The notes under the pieces: model-generated
What the model was told of the DNA's origin: nothing
The model's database searches: none
Seen by the model: the letters and a program-made list of their open reading frames with translations, nothing else
Position numbers and translations under genes: made by a program
Part shown: positions 8,409 through 16,867 of the stretch, piece after piece
Layout of the letters: each line of letters starts with the position of its first letter
Position numbering within the stretch: the stretch's first letter is position 1
Source: Endozoicomonas euniceicola
Lineage (GTDB): Bacteria > Pseudomonadota > Gammaproteobacteria > Pseudomonadales > Endozoicomonadaceae
Direction: 5' to 3'
Assembly: GCF_025562755.1 (NCBI RefSeq)
Contig: NZ_CP103300.1
Location: 620,001 to 684,000 of the forward strand
DNA: 64,000 nt

Positions 8409-10367
8409 TCATTTACCAGAGCCATCATCATAATAGTCGCCATCAGAGTCATATGAATAATGCGGGTAGCCAAAGCCAGTATTCAATGGCTCGGCAGCCA
8501 TAAAGGAATCGTAATTGTCGTTATCTATCAAAGTTATGCTTCTGTCTAAAGCGGACACGAATAACTTTCTGGCAGCTTCTTTATCTTTCTTATATAGAAG
8601 GCTAAGGTATTCCTTTTTTTTACTGTTAGCCTGAAGCTCGATTATAAAACTTTCTATTTGCTCATCGGTCAGATTGTTAATGAGTGACTCCCAATCCGGA
8701 GCCAGCAACAGGCTGCCTGTCGTCTTATGCTTATATCTATGAGGGGCAATACGCTCATGTCGCATTTGCATGAACCCCACGGCCGCAACATGATCGTATT
8801 CTGAGCTGATGTTGCTTTTTGCGAGAATAAACAGAGCAATGTGCGAAGGATACGTAGCGAGCCGCTCCATGGATACAACACGGTAAGCCTCTTCTTCATG
8901 GGGTGGCTGAAACTGGAATTGTTCCGAATTACCTATAGGCACGCCTCGAATATCTATTTGAGACCTATCCGTACTCCAGAGAAATTCTTTAATCCTTGGG
9001 CGATAGCCTTCTCTCGTATACACAAGGTTCAGATTTTCCCTGTAGTCGCTGGGAGTTGGCTCTCTTCTCAAACCATCTGTGATTCTGTTTAAGCTATTAA
9101 TTAATATTTTTAAGCCATTTTCTTTATCTTCGAGAATATAGTTTTGAAAATGCTTTAACAGTGCCTTGTTGCTAGCATTTAAATGCTTACAGAGTGTTTC
9201 TATTTGGCTGAAGGTCTCCAGACTCCTTATTAAGGTTTCCCAGTTACTGGCAAGATATAAACAACCTTCTTTAATATCGCGGTTATATGCGCAGTCATAG
9301 CCGCAGAAATTTTTTGGAGGATATAGACACCCTACAGCCTTGACTGCGTCGGCTCCCCCTGACTCAGCTTCAAGCTCGCTTTCGTTTTGATTGTTTTCGG
9401 TGATAATAAAAAAAATTGCATAAACGTCATGAAGGGTCCAGGTCTCATGTCCACCATCAAAGTATCCGACCCTTCTTCCTTTGGAGATGGATACAATATG
9501 GTAGGTTTGCTGATTGGTAAGGGGGCAATTAAATTCTTCATTCTCAGCAGACAGGCAATGACTGATTATTTGATCCGGATCATAATACAAAAGATCAATA
9601 CCTGTATGCCCTTTAAGCTTTGATAGGTCGTAAGCTTCTATAGGAAGTACTCGCTTCTCCAGACATCTGTGAAATTCGGTTAAATAACTATCCAGGGAAG
9701 GGGTGTCATCAGACTGGCTGGATGTGCCTGCTCCCTGATTTCCTTGCAATGAGGCAAGACTACCAAATTCTCCAGATGTGCTGGCTTCTTCAGGTCTGGT
9801 ATCGGACATTGTTTCAGGAGGTATCGCTCCTGATTCTTTCTCTTTGCATGGTCCGTGATTACAAAGCGGGCATGGGTTGCCGCGGGTGTGTATTTTTTGC
9901 CGTTTTTCAGGAGGTTTTTCTCCCTCGTCATCCTTCCTGGCTGAACGGGTCTCCGCCTGACGAGAGTCTGTTTGTGAAGAGGTTGCGCCGCTCTGTGGAC
10001 TCTCCTGGAATAGGGAGGAAGACCCTTTTGATTCTTTTTGTGAAGCTCCGTTTGGTATCTGCCTGATGTCGTATTGACTTGTTTCAAGACTGGTTGTCAG
10101 GGAGAGGAGGCGCTCTTTTAAGGCAGTTTCCGAGGCCGGCTGTAAAGGAAAGATAAGCCCCGGTTCATGGATTCTGGTAAGGCCGGTTTGTAACGCTTTA
10201 GAAAATAGTAACGGAATCTGTGACAATAAAGAATTAGCTTCTGTTCTGGTTTTAGATTGCAAAAGAGCTTCAATGCCAGCCTCGGAGACTTGCGGGAAGA
10301 TAAAAAAAAGGAGACCAAAAAAACTCATAAATACGACAATGTTCAGAAACATCTTATGTATTCGCAT
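8409..10367 (-). CDS. P3: array paralog of unknown function
   Basis: A 652-aa member of the array, closest to P2. Its first domain is nearly identical to P2 up to the variable loop, where PPKNFCGYDCAYNRDIKEG replaces PSENHGGYDYPYNPDLKEG. Its second domain differs at MERLATYPSH and HERIAPHRYKHKTTG. Signal anchor, linker with Cys/His cluster, basic KRQK and C-terminal Tyr/Asp tail are all present. The ATG at 10367 has AGAGG upstream as in the other copies. The mosaic of identical and divergent blocks suggests gene conversion combined with diversification of exposed loops; this is inference from reading the four copies side by side. Confidence 0.85.
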   Translation of the reverse strand: MRIHKMFLNIVVFMSFFGLLFFIFPQVSEAGIEALLQSKTRTEANSLLSQIPLLFSKALQTGLTRIHEPGLIFPLQPASETALKERLLSLTTSLETSQYDIRQIPNGASQKESKGSSSLFQESPQSGATSSQTDSRQAETRSARKDDEGEKPPEKRQKIHTRGNPCPLCNHGPCKEKESGAIPPETMSDTRPEEASTSGEFGSLASLQGNQGAGTSSQSDDTPSLDSYLTEFHRCLEKRVLPIEAYDLSKLKGHTGIDLLYYDPDQIISHCLSAENEEFNCPLTNQQTYHIVSISKGRRVGYFDGGHETWTLHDVYAIFFIITENNQNESELEAESGGADAVKAVGCLYPPKNFCGYDCAYNRDIKEGCLYLASNWETLIRSLETFSQIETLCKHLNASNKALLKHFQNYILEDKENGLKILINSLNRITDGLRREPTPSDYRENLNLVYTREGYRPRIKEFLWSTDRSQIDIRGVPIGNSEQFQFQPPHEEEAYRVVSMERLATYPSHIALFILAKSNISSEYDHVAAVGFMQMRHERIAPHRYKHKTTGSLLLAPDWESLINNLTDEQIESFIIELQANSKKKEYLSLLYKKDKEAARKLFVSALDRSITLIDNDNYDSFMAAEPLNTGFGYPHYSYDSDGDYYDDGSGK

Positions 10368-10571
10368 ATTCTTGCCTCTATGGGTTACAATCGGTTCACC
10401 AAGCTCTCAGGGTAGGTATTAAGCCCAGAGAATGGTATGAGGAAGCAGCAAAAACCACCTTGAGCAATCAAAATATACCTGTAGAACAAAATGGCTATAG
10501 CAAATAGTAGATCAGTTGAAAAAAACCGCTGATTTTTTTCACAGAACCCGAGTTAAAAAGATGTTTTTACT

Positions 10572-10639
10572 CTTCCGGCCAGGTGACGTTTTCTTGTCCT
10601 ACTCACTCCCGCCATTCACGCAGGCTGCTACGGGTATGG
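10572..10639 (-). pseudogene. Duplicated 3' end of ruvC (R4, internal)
   Basis: A fourth copy of the ruvC tail, between P4 and P3, with the same derived changes as R3. Confidence 0.85.
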
Positions 10640-10682
10640 TGGTACCACAATCAGGTAAAGTCACTCGGTGTCCATTTCAAAG

Positions 10683-12665
10683 TCATTTACCAGGGCCATC
10701 ATCAAAGTCGCCATCAGAGTCATATGAATAATGCGAGTAGTCAAAGTCAGTATTCAATGGCTCGGCAGCTATAAAGGAATCGTAATTGCTGTCATTTATC
10801 AAAGCTATGCTGTCATTTATCAAAGTTATGCTTTCGTTTAAAGCGGACACGAGTAATTTCCTGGTAGCTTCTTTATCTTTCTTGCATAGAAGGCTAAGAT
10901 ATTTCTTTTTTTTACTGTTAGCATTAAGCTCGGTTATAAAAATTTGTATTTGCTCATCGGTCAGATTGTTAATGAGTGACTCCCAATCCGGAGCCAGCAA
11001 CAGGCTGCCTGTCGTTGCATAGTCATAGTTATGAGGGTCAATAGGCTCATGTCGCATTTGCATGAACCCCACGGCCGCAACATGATCGTATGCTGAGCTG
11101 ATGTTGCTTTTTGCGAGAATAAACAGAGCAATGTGCAAAGGATATATAGCGAACCGCTCCATGGATACAACACGGTAAGCCTCTTCTTCATGGGGTGGCT
11201 GAAACTGGAATTGTTCCGAATTACCTATAGGCACGCCTCGAATATCTATTTGAGACTTATCCGTGTTCCAAAGAAATCTTTTAATCCTTGAGTAATAGTC
11301 TCCCGAATACCTAAGGTTCAGATTTTCCCTGTAGCCGCTGGAAGTTGGCTCTCTTCTCAAACCATCTGTGATTCTGTTTAAGCTATTAATTAATATTTTT
11401 AAGCCATTTTCTTTATCTTCGAGAATATAGCTTTGAAAATTATTTAACAGTTTCTTGTTAACATTTAAGTACTTACAGAGTTTTTTTATTTTTCTGTTGT
11501 CCATTTTCCTTATTAATATTTCCCAGTTGCTGGCCAGATGCAAATAGCCCTTTTTGAGAGCGGGATCATATTGGCTGAAAAAAAAGCCACCGCGATTTTG
11601 TGAAGGATATAGATGCCCTACAGCCTTGACTGCGTCGGCTCCCTCTGACTCAGCTTCAAGCTCGCTTTCGCTTTGATTGTTTTCGGTGATAATAAAAAAA
11701 ATGTCATAACCTTCATAATCATAATCACAATCGATCCGAGACTCATTTTCAGCGTCAACGTATACGCCCCTCCTTCCTTTGGAGATGGATACAATATGGT
11801 AGGTTTGCTTGTTGGTAAGGGGGCAATTAAATTCTTCATTCTCAGCAGACAGGCAATGAATGATTACTGCATCTGGGACATAATACAAAAGATCAATACC
11901 TGTATGCCCTTTAAACTTTGATGTGTCGTAAACTTCTACAGGAAGTACTTCTTTCTCCAGACATCTGTAAAATTCGGTTAAATAACTATTCAGGGAAGGG
12001 GTGTCATCACACTGGCTGGATGCGCCTGCTCCCTGATTTCCTCGCAATGAGGCAAGACTACCAAATTCTCCAGATGTGCTGTCTTCTTCAGGTCTGGTAT
12101 CGGACATTGTTTCAGGAGGCATCGCTCCTGATTCTTTCTCTTTGCATGGTCCGTGATTACAAAGCGGGCATGGGTTGCCGCGGGTGTGTATTTTTTGCCG
12201 TTTTTCAGGAGGTTTTTCTCCCTCGTCATCCTTCCTGGCTGAACGGGTCTCCGCCTGACGAGAGTCTGTTTGTGAAGTGGTTGCGTCGCTCTGTGGACTC
12301 TCCTGGAATAGGGAGGAAGACCCTTTGGATTCTTTCTTTGAAGCTCCGTTCGGTACCTGCCTGATGTCGTATTGACTTGTTTCAAGACTGGTTGTCAGGG
12401 AGAGGAGGCGCTCTTTTAAGGCAGTTTCCGGGGCCGGCTGTAAAGGAAAGATAAGCCCCGGTTCATGGATTCTGGTAAGGCCGATTTGTAACGCTTTGGA
12501 AAATAGTAACGGAATCTGTGACCAGAAAGAATTAGCTTCTGTTCTGGTTTTAGATTGTAAAAGAGCTTCAATGCCAGCCTCGGAGACTTGCGGGAAGATA
12601 AAAAAAAGAAGACCGAAAAAACTCAGAAATACGACAATGTTCAGAAATATCTTATGTATTCGCAT
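10683..12665 (-). CDS. P4: array paralog of unknown function, most divergent
   Basis: A 660-aa protein next to ruvC. The leader and linker match the other copies, but the first repeated domain is clearly different from about 11,250 to 11,960 (for example GGFFFSQYDPALKKGYLHLASNWEIL and RKMDNRKIKKLCKYLN). Near the C-terminus a 21-bp tandem duplication (10788-10829) adds a second LINDS segment. I start at MRIHKIF with AGAGG upstream; a longer frame adds MIHRGKN. It lies 298 bp from the ruvC stop, so the array may be read partly from the ruvC promoter. Function unknown. Confidence 0.85.
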   Translation of the reverse strand: MRIHKIFLNIVVFLSFFGLLFFIFPQVSEAGIEALLQSKTRTEANSFWSQIPLLFSKALQIGLTRIHEPGLIFPLQPAPETALKERLLSLTTSLETSQYDIRQVPNGASKKESKGSSSLFQESPQSDATTSQTDSRQAETRSARKDDEGEKPPEKRQKIHTRGNPCPLCNHGPCKEKESGAMPPETMSDTRPEEDSTSGEFGSLASLRGNQGAGASSQCDDTPSLNSYLTEFYRCLEKEVLPVEVYDTSKFKGHTGIDLLYYVPDAVIIHCLSAENEEFNCPLTNKQTYHIVSISKGRRGVYVDAENESRIDCDYDYEGYDIFFIITENNQSESELEAESEGADAVKAVGHLYPSQNRGGFFFSQYDPALKKGYLHLASNWEILIRKMDNRKIKKLCKYLNVNKKLLNNFQSYILEDKENGLKILINSLNRITDGLRREPTSSGYRENLNLRYSGDYYSRIKRFLWNTDKSQIDIRGVPIGNSEQFQFQPPHEEEAYRVVSMERFAIYPLHIALFILAKSNISSAYDHVAAVGFMQMRHEPIDPHNYDYATTGSLLLAPDWESLINNLTDEQIQIFITELNANSKKKKYLSLLCKKDKEATRKLLVSALNESITLINDSIALINDSNYDSFIAAEPLNTDFDYSHYSYDSDGDFDDGPGK

Positions 12666-12963
12666 ATTCTTGCCTCTATGGATCATACCCGGCTCACCCA
12701 GTTCTCAGGGCAGGTATTAAGCTCAAAGCGTGGTATAAGGAAGCAGCAAAAACCAGCTTGAGCAATCAAAATATACCTGTAGAACAAAATGGCTATCGCA
12801 AATAGTAGATCAGTTGAAAAAAACCGCTGATTTTTTCACAGAAACCGAGTTACAAAGATGTTTTTTCCGGACGATTTTCAACAGTAAGTCCCACAGCTGT
12901 GGAACTACATACGACAATGGATCATCTCTGCAACAACCTGGCTCGTATGCGCTGAACCAGATA
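12666..12963 (-). other. Spacer between ruvC and P4
   Basis: It contains the conserved array spacer (about 12,710-12,860) followed by roughly 100 bp not present in the other units. That unique part holds the perfect palindrome CCACAGCTGTGG at 12891-12902. No gene is seen. Confidence 0.6.
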
Positions 12964-13488
12964 TCACCTTCCAGTCAGGCGACGATTTCTTGTCCCACTC
13001 ACTCCCGCCATTCGCACCAGGCTGGCACGGGTATGGGCATGACACAGAGCAATTGCCAACGCATCGGCAGCGTCGGCCTGTGGTGTTGCACTGAGTTTCA
13101 GAATCGAAGTCACCATGTGCTGAACCTGATGCTTATCCGCCGAACCCTTGCCTACCACCGCCTGCTTGACCTGCCGGGCAGAGTACTCCGCCACTTCCAG
13201 CTTGTGATTCACAGCCGCAACAATGGCCGCCGCCCGCGCCTGCCCAAGCTTTAATGCCGAGTCGGCATTGCGTGACATAAACACCTGTTCTATTCCCACG
13301 CTTTGCGGACAGTATTGCTCCACCAGGGCCGAAACACTGTCGTAAATCTGTTGCAGTTTTTCCGGCAGTGAAGCATCCCGAACACGGATACAGCCTGAAG
13401 CCACATAATGACACTGGTTACCGACCTCCTCGATAACGCCATAGCCGGTGATACGGGAGCCGGGATCAATACCCAGGAGTATGGCCAT
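12964..13488 (-). CDS. ruvC: Holliday junction resolvase RuvC
   Basis: RuvC is the dimeric endonuclease that cuts Holliday junctions. The 174-aa product has the four catalytic acids of the RNase H-like fold: Asp8 (GIDPG), Glu67 (GIEQVF), Asp139 and Asp142 (QADAADALA). The C-terminus [16 protein letters not shown] is the segment whose coding DNA is duplicated four times downstream. It heads what would ancestrally be ruvC-ruvA-ruvB, but the next genes are now P4-P1. A LexA-like box lies about 40 bp before the start. Confidence 0.97.
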   Translation of the reverse strand: MAILLGIDPGSRITGYGVIEEVGNQCHYVASGCIRVRDASLPEKLQQIYDSVSALVEQYCPQSVGIEQVFMSRNADSALKLGQARAAAIVAAVNHKLEVAEYSARQVKQAVVGKGSADKHQVQHMVTSILKLSATPQADAADALAIALCHAHTRASLVRMAGVSGTRNRRLTGR

Positions 13489-13526
13489 GTAGAACTCTTC
13501 TCAGACACGCTATTAAAAAAACAGCT

Positions 13527-13546
13527 TACTGTACATTTATACAAGT
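13527..13546 (-). promoter_or_regulatory. LexA (SOS) box upstream of ruvC
   Basis: TACTGTACATTTATACAAGT fits the gammaproteobacterial LexA operator core CTGT-N8-ACAG with one mismatch (ACAA). It sits 39-58 bp before the ruvC start, a typical promoter position. It implies SOS induction of ruvC and perhaps of the array genes behind it. Confidence 0.6.
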
Positions 13547-13662
13547 TTCTATACGGTACAGTCGTGCAAATCACACTTACAATTCAAAACACGGGAATTA
13601 CCAAACTCTCCTACGACAATCAGCCCGCCTTGAATAAGCTAGTGACCATTGACTGTTCGGTG

Positions 13663-13758
13663 ATGATTATGCGAGACACTCTAAAAACTCTAATGACCCT
13701 GACCGGCGTGGTGGTGATACTGTTTATTATTGTGGTGGGGATTAATCTTTGGCTTTAG
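13663..13758 (+). CDS. Possible 31-aa single-span membrane peptide
   Basis: A short frame (MIMRDTLKTLMTLTG then a strongly hydrophobic stretch ending NLWL) lies between ruvC and the insertion sequence. It forms the end of a longer frame that overlaps the ruvC start and is not credible. There is no clear ribosome-binding site. The hydrophobic pattern is the only support. Confidence 0.2.
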   Translation: MIMRDTLKTLMTLTGVVVILFIIVVGINLWL

Positions 13759-13828
13759 CAAAATCGTTGTAAACCCTCGCCCAATGCGGGCGGGGATATA
13801 AGACGGGAAGGCGCAGAGCCTTCCGCCA

Positions 13829-14257
13829 TCAATCTGGTGTACTCTGGCTATTAACGTAGTCCTTCAGAGTCTCGATAGTTGCACCGCCAGCACTGCAAGC
13901 AAAGTAAGACCTTGACCACATTAAGCCTGCTTTGCTCTGAGCAGTAAGGTGGGTATTCAGCATTCGCAACCGTCTTGATGATGTTGATTTGAGATTATTT
14001 ACCATGACACTGATAGCCAGTTTTGGTGGGTAGGCCACCAACAGGTGTACGTGATCTTTTTCGCCATCCATTTCAAGTAACTGGCATTCCAGTTTTTCAC
14101 ATGCACTCTCGAACGACTCCCGTAACTGCTTGATCATATAGCCATCAAAAAGCTTTCGCCTGTACTTTGTCGTGAACACCAAATGAACAACCAGCTTGGT
14201 AACGCTATGTCGTTTGCGAAGATACCCTTTAAGCAAATCTTTATTGTGTGCGCTCAC
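13829..14257 (-). CDS. tnpA: IS200/IS605 transposase TnpA (HUH tyrosine)
   Basis: The 142-aa product belongs to the Y1 HUH transposases that move single-stranded DNA. The His-hydrophobic-His motif is in DHVHLLVAYPP and the catalytic tyrosine is probably that of LKDYVNSQ near the C-terminus. I chose the GTG at 14257, giving SAHNKDLLKG, because AAAGAGG lies just upstream; the longer frame starting further right has no such site and exceeds the family length of about 130-155 aa. A GGAAGGC/GCCTTCC hairpin follows the stop. Confidence 0.9.
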   Translation of the reverse strand: MSAHNKDLLKGYLRKRHSVTKLVVHLVFTTKYRRKLFDGYMIKQLRESFESACEKLECQLLEMDGEKDHVHLLVAYPPKLAISVMVNNLKSTSSRRLRMLNTHLTAQSKAGLMWSRSYFACSAGGATIETLKDYVNSQSTPD

Positions 14258-14322
14258 TTGAAAACCTCTTTCAAATACCTGTAATATAAAGTTTATATTA
14301 ATGAGCACTGAAATAACGTTCC

Positions 14323-15495
14323 ATGCTGAGAGCCACCAAAGTACGAATCTATCCAACATCAGAGCAGGCGGAATTTCTCGACCGTCAGTTTGATGCTGTG
14401 CGGTTCGTATGGAACAAGGCCCTGGCTATTAAGGTTCATTATTACAAGGTTCGTGGGCAGAGCCTTTCTCCCAAAAAACACCTGAAGCCCTTGCTGGCAA
14501 AAGCCAAGAAAAGCCGAAAGTACTCATGGCTGAAAAACGCTGACTCTATTGCACTGCAACAGGCCACTATCAATCTGGATACGGCCTTTCAAAACTTTTT
14601 CAATCCCAAATTGCAGGCAAGATTTCCTCGCTTCAAGAAAAAGCATGGCAAGCAAAGTAGCTACCATTGTACGTCTGTCTCTGTGGGCGATAACTGGATA
14701 AAAATCCCCAAGTGCAAGCCCATAAGGGCTAAAGTGCATCGTGAAATAGTGGGTAAGGTGAAGTCTATCACCCTGAGCAGAACGCTAACCGGCAAGTATT
14801 TTGCCTCCATATTGGCTGATGATACCCAGGAACAACCAAAACAGATTGATAATCTTGAAGCTAATCAGGTTGTCGGTGTTGATATGGGGATTGCTGATCT
14901 GGCTATCACCAGTACCGGCCATAAGACTGGCAATCCTCGCTTTCTGAAAAAAGCACAACGTAACCTGAAAAGAAAACAACAGGCTCTATCTCGCTGCAAG
15001 AAAGGCTCAAAAGGTAGGCACAAAGCCCGTTTATTGGTGGCAAAGGCGCATGAGCGTGTAGCCTTTGCCCGTAATGATTTTCAGCATAAGCTATCAAAAC
15101 AACTCATCGACGAAAACCAAGCGGTGATTGTGGAGACACTGAAAGTTAAAAACATGCTCAAGAACAAGCGTCTTGCTCGTTCTATTGCTGATGCTGGCTA
15201 GCACTCACTGATAACCAAACTCGAATACAAGGCAAAGCAGGAAGGTAAACATCTGGTGAAGATAGACCAGTGGTTTGCATCCTCTAAAACTTGCTCAGTC
15301 TGCGATTTGAAACAGGAAAAAATGCCATTGAGAATCCGATCATGGGAGTGTAGCTGTGGTGCTATCCATGACCGGGATATTAATGCAGCTCGCAATATCA
15401 AGAAGCAAGGCATATTGAAATTAAAGGCGGAAGGACTGTCCGTTTCTGCTGATGGAGGCTTGCGTAAATCCGGCAGACTGTCGGTTGCTGCCTAA
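14323..15495 (+). pseudogene. tnpB: TnpB RNA-guided nuclease gene with an internal amber codon
   Basis: The frame would encode about 390 aa of TnpB. It has the N-terminal helix-turn-helix part and RuvC-like residues in VGVDMGIADLA (Asp), VIVETLKVKNM (Glu) and HDRDINAARN (Asp). The zinc finger is CSVC...CSC. A TAG at 15199-15201 interrupts it exactly where TnpB proteins usually have Trp (ADAG-W-HSL), and the frame continues unbroken to 15495. A single TGG to TAG change therefore explains the break. The upstream part (292 aa) lacks the zinc finger and the last catalytic Asp, so it should be inactive unless the codon is suppressed. Confidence 0.9.
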
Positions 15496-15535
15496 GAAAT
15501 CAGAAGCCTCACCCGATAGGGTGGGGAGCAGTCAC
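15496..15535 (+). ncRNA. Right end of the IS605 element, probable omegaRNA scaffold end
   Basis: In this family the guide RNA of TnpB is transcribed across the tnpB 3' end and right end. The stable hairpin at 15507-15526 followed by AGCAGTCAC fits that role. The RNA itself is inferred from family knowledge and would extend upstream into tnpB. Confidence 0.4.
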
Positions 15536-15644
15536 TCAATGATGATGGCGGGGCATGATCAGGAACGCTGATTCCTGATCATGCCGACGATCCATGTTTT
15601 GATCAGCGCCTGCCGACTGATGCTTTATGGTTGAGTGCGCAGAA

Positions 15645-15968
15645 TCAGGCAATCTTCAGGATTACAGACCTTCCTAGCCTTTGTAGCATTACCACTAATG
15701 CATCAATAGTAAATTTGCTGGCTTTTCCTGTCATCACATCAGAGACTCTGGGTCTGTTTACATTCATCAGCAGGGCCGCCTCCTCCTGTTTCAGGTGGCG
15801 CTCCTGAATGGTCTTCGTAATTTCTGTCATCAGCTGAATTTTTAGATCTGCTTTGATTTTCAGATCTGAGTCTGCTTTTAATTTCTCAGCTTCCTCAGGG
15901 GAGAATCCCAAGTCAGAAAATACATTGCCACCTGTAGGGGTCGTATGACCAATAATCCGTTTACTCAT
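15645..15968 (-). CDS. HigA-like XRE antitoxin
   Basis: The 107-aa protein has a helix-turn-helix in residues ~50-100 (ERHLKQEEAALLMNVNRPRVSDVMTGK) ending in a hydrophobic strand, as in antitoxins paired with Gp49-like HigB toxins. The N-terminal 45 residues (GHTTPTGGNVFSDLGF...) are typical of this subclass. It overlaps the toxin stop by 4 bp (ATGA), so the two are translationally coupled. It probably represses the pair. Confidence 0.88.
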   Translation of the reverse strand: MSKRIIGHTTPTGGNVFSDLGFSPEEAEKLKADSDLKIKADLKIQLMTEITKTIQERHLKQEEAALLMNVNRPRVSDVMTGKASKFTIDALVVMLQRLGRSVILKIA

Positions 15969-16318
15969 CCGCCTTTCCTCTTCTTACTACGCTCAGCAAC
16001 AACTTGTTTATAACGTCGGCTGGCGATCTGTTTATCCTGCTTGCTGGTCTGCTGGGTTTTCTTCTGAAAACTGTGCAGTACGTATACCGCTTCTTCAAAT
16101 TTGGCGACATACATTACACGAAAAGCATCACCATCCTCAGAAATGATGATTCCCTTCGCCCCTGCGCCAACCATTTTAAAGTCCTTCCAGTGCTCCGGCT
16201 CCAGGTCATTCTGTATACGGCTTAACTGGTAACCCGCTTCTCGTTTAGCCGGATCAGGAAACTGGAGCAGGTCATCCAGAGCACTTCCCATCCACTTTAT
16301 CGGCTTTTCGTTACTCAA
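15965..16318 (-). CDS. HigB-like (Gp49 family) toxin
   Basis: A 117-aa protein of the RelE/ParE superfamily, phage Gp49-like branch. It has the conserved sequence order KREAGYQLSRIQ, DGDAFRVMYVAKF, AVYVLHSFQKKTQ and TSKQDKQIASRRY. Members cleave mRNA at the ribosome. The toxin gene comes first and the XRE antitoxin second, the HigBA order. It lies next to a receptor gene fragment and an insertion sequence, consistent with an acquired module. Confidence 0.9.
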   Translation of the reverse strand: MSNEKPIKWMGSALDDLLQFPDPAKREAGYQLSRIQNDLEPEHWKDFKMVGAGAKGIIISEDGDAFRVMYVAKFEEAVYVLHSFQKKTQQTSKQDKQIASRRYKQVVAERSKKRKGG

Positions 16319-16400
16319 TAGTCTAGCACTGCGTATAAAATTTTGTACATTCTAGCTCAGAATAGTTCCCTGCGAATAAGAAAAGTCTTCTCAAATATGA

Positions 16401-16500
16401 AAGTTCCGACCCGGCTGGGTGTAACGATCCAGTCCTTTGTCGTCTATATTGCGTCCACGTATGTTCTGCCACTGATGCTGCTTTTTGTCAGAAATACAGG
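16401..16500 (-). pseudogene. 3' fragment of a second TonB receptor gene
   Basis: Read on the minus strand it encodes ISDKKQHQWQNIRGRN followed by a continuing match ending in TQPGRNF, then a premature stop. This parallels the C-terminal strand of the complete receptor at 17316-19544 (DKKYHQWQNIRGRNTDDKG...), with several changes. It is a leftover of a duplicated or earlier receptor gene, about 0.9 kb from the intact gene's end. Confidence 0.85.
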
Positions 16501-16531
16501 AGGGTGATTTACTAAAAGTTGGTTTTCAGGT

Positions 16532-16558
16532 CAAAAAAAACGCCCGAAGGCGTTTGTT
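16532..16558 (-). terminator. Rho-independent terminator after parDE
   Basis: The stem AAACGCC/GGCGTTT has a four-base loop and, on the minus strand, is followed by eight Ts. It lies directly after the ParE stop. Confidence 0.85.
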
Positions 16559-16564
16559 ATTCAA

Positions 16565-16867
16565 TTATCTGGCTTTTAACCAGTTTTTAACATCTGAACT
16601 TTGATGGATCACTGCAATAATATCCGGCTGTTCGTCAATAACATCGTAAAGGATCAGGTGTATTCCCACTGGTGTCCCATAAATGTCAGGATCAATATCT
16701 TTTCTACGCTGTCCTGCCCTGGGGTTGTCTGCCAGCCACTCAAATTTATCCCTGATTTTCTTCAGATACCGGTCGGCCTGTTCTTCTCCCCACTGTCCTG
16801 CCGTATAAAGCCAGATACTTGCTACATCCTCCTGTGCTTTCTGGCGAACCGTGTAGTTAGCCGACAT
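16565..16867 (-). CDS. ParE-like toxin
   Basis: A 100-aa ParE/RelE-superfamily toxin; family members poison DNA gyrase. Its conserved parts are ASIWLYTAGQWGEEQADRY, RAGQRRKDI, GTPVGIHLILYDV and AVIHQSSDV. I chose the ATG inside the parD end (11-bp overlap) because MSANYTVRQKA is the normal beginning; the longer frame adds a hydrophobic stretch that is an overlap artefact. It is transcribed with parD and closed by a terminator. Confidence 0.9.
   Translation of the reverse strand: MSANYTVRQKAQEDVASIWLYTAGQWGEEQADRYLKKIRDKFEWLADNPRAGQRRKDIDPDIYGTPVGIHLILYDVIDEQPDIIAVIHQSSDVKNWLKAR

Larger units (their letters stand above)
3624..13036 (-). repeat. Tandem array of four P units tagged with ruvC tails
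   Basis: Read right to left, the pattern is ruvC tail - spacer - P4 - tail - spacer - P3 - tail - spacer - P2 - tail - spacer - P1 - tail. The distances between successive ruvC tails are about 2.27-2.41 kb. The spacers are near-identical. The outermost tails are almost identical direct repeats, while the three internal ones share derived changes such as ttcacgcaggctgc. The array separates ruvC from ruvA. No integrase or transposase lies inside it. Confidence 0.9.
13770..15535. mobile_element. IS605-type insertion sequence (divergent tnpA/tnpB)
   Basis: The element has the IS200/IS605 layout: no terminal inverted repeats, but a subterminal hairpin at each end. The left hairpin is CCTCGCCC/GGGCGGGG at 13775-13795 and the right one CCTCACCC/GGGTGGGG at 15507-15526. 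tnpA is read leftwards and tnpB rightwards from a 65-bp central gap. The exact cleavage sites are not determined. Since tnpB carries an amber codon while tnpA looks intact, the copy may still transpose without TnpB. Confidence 0.85.
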
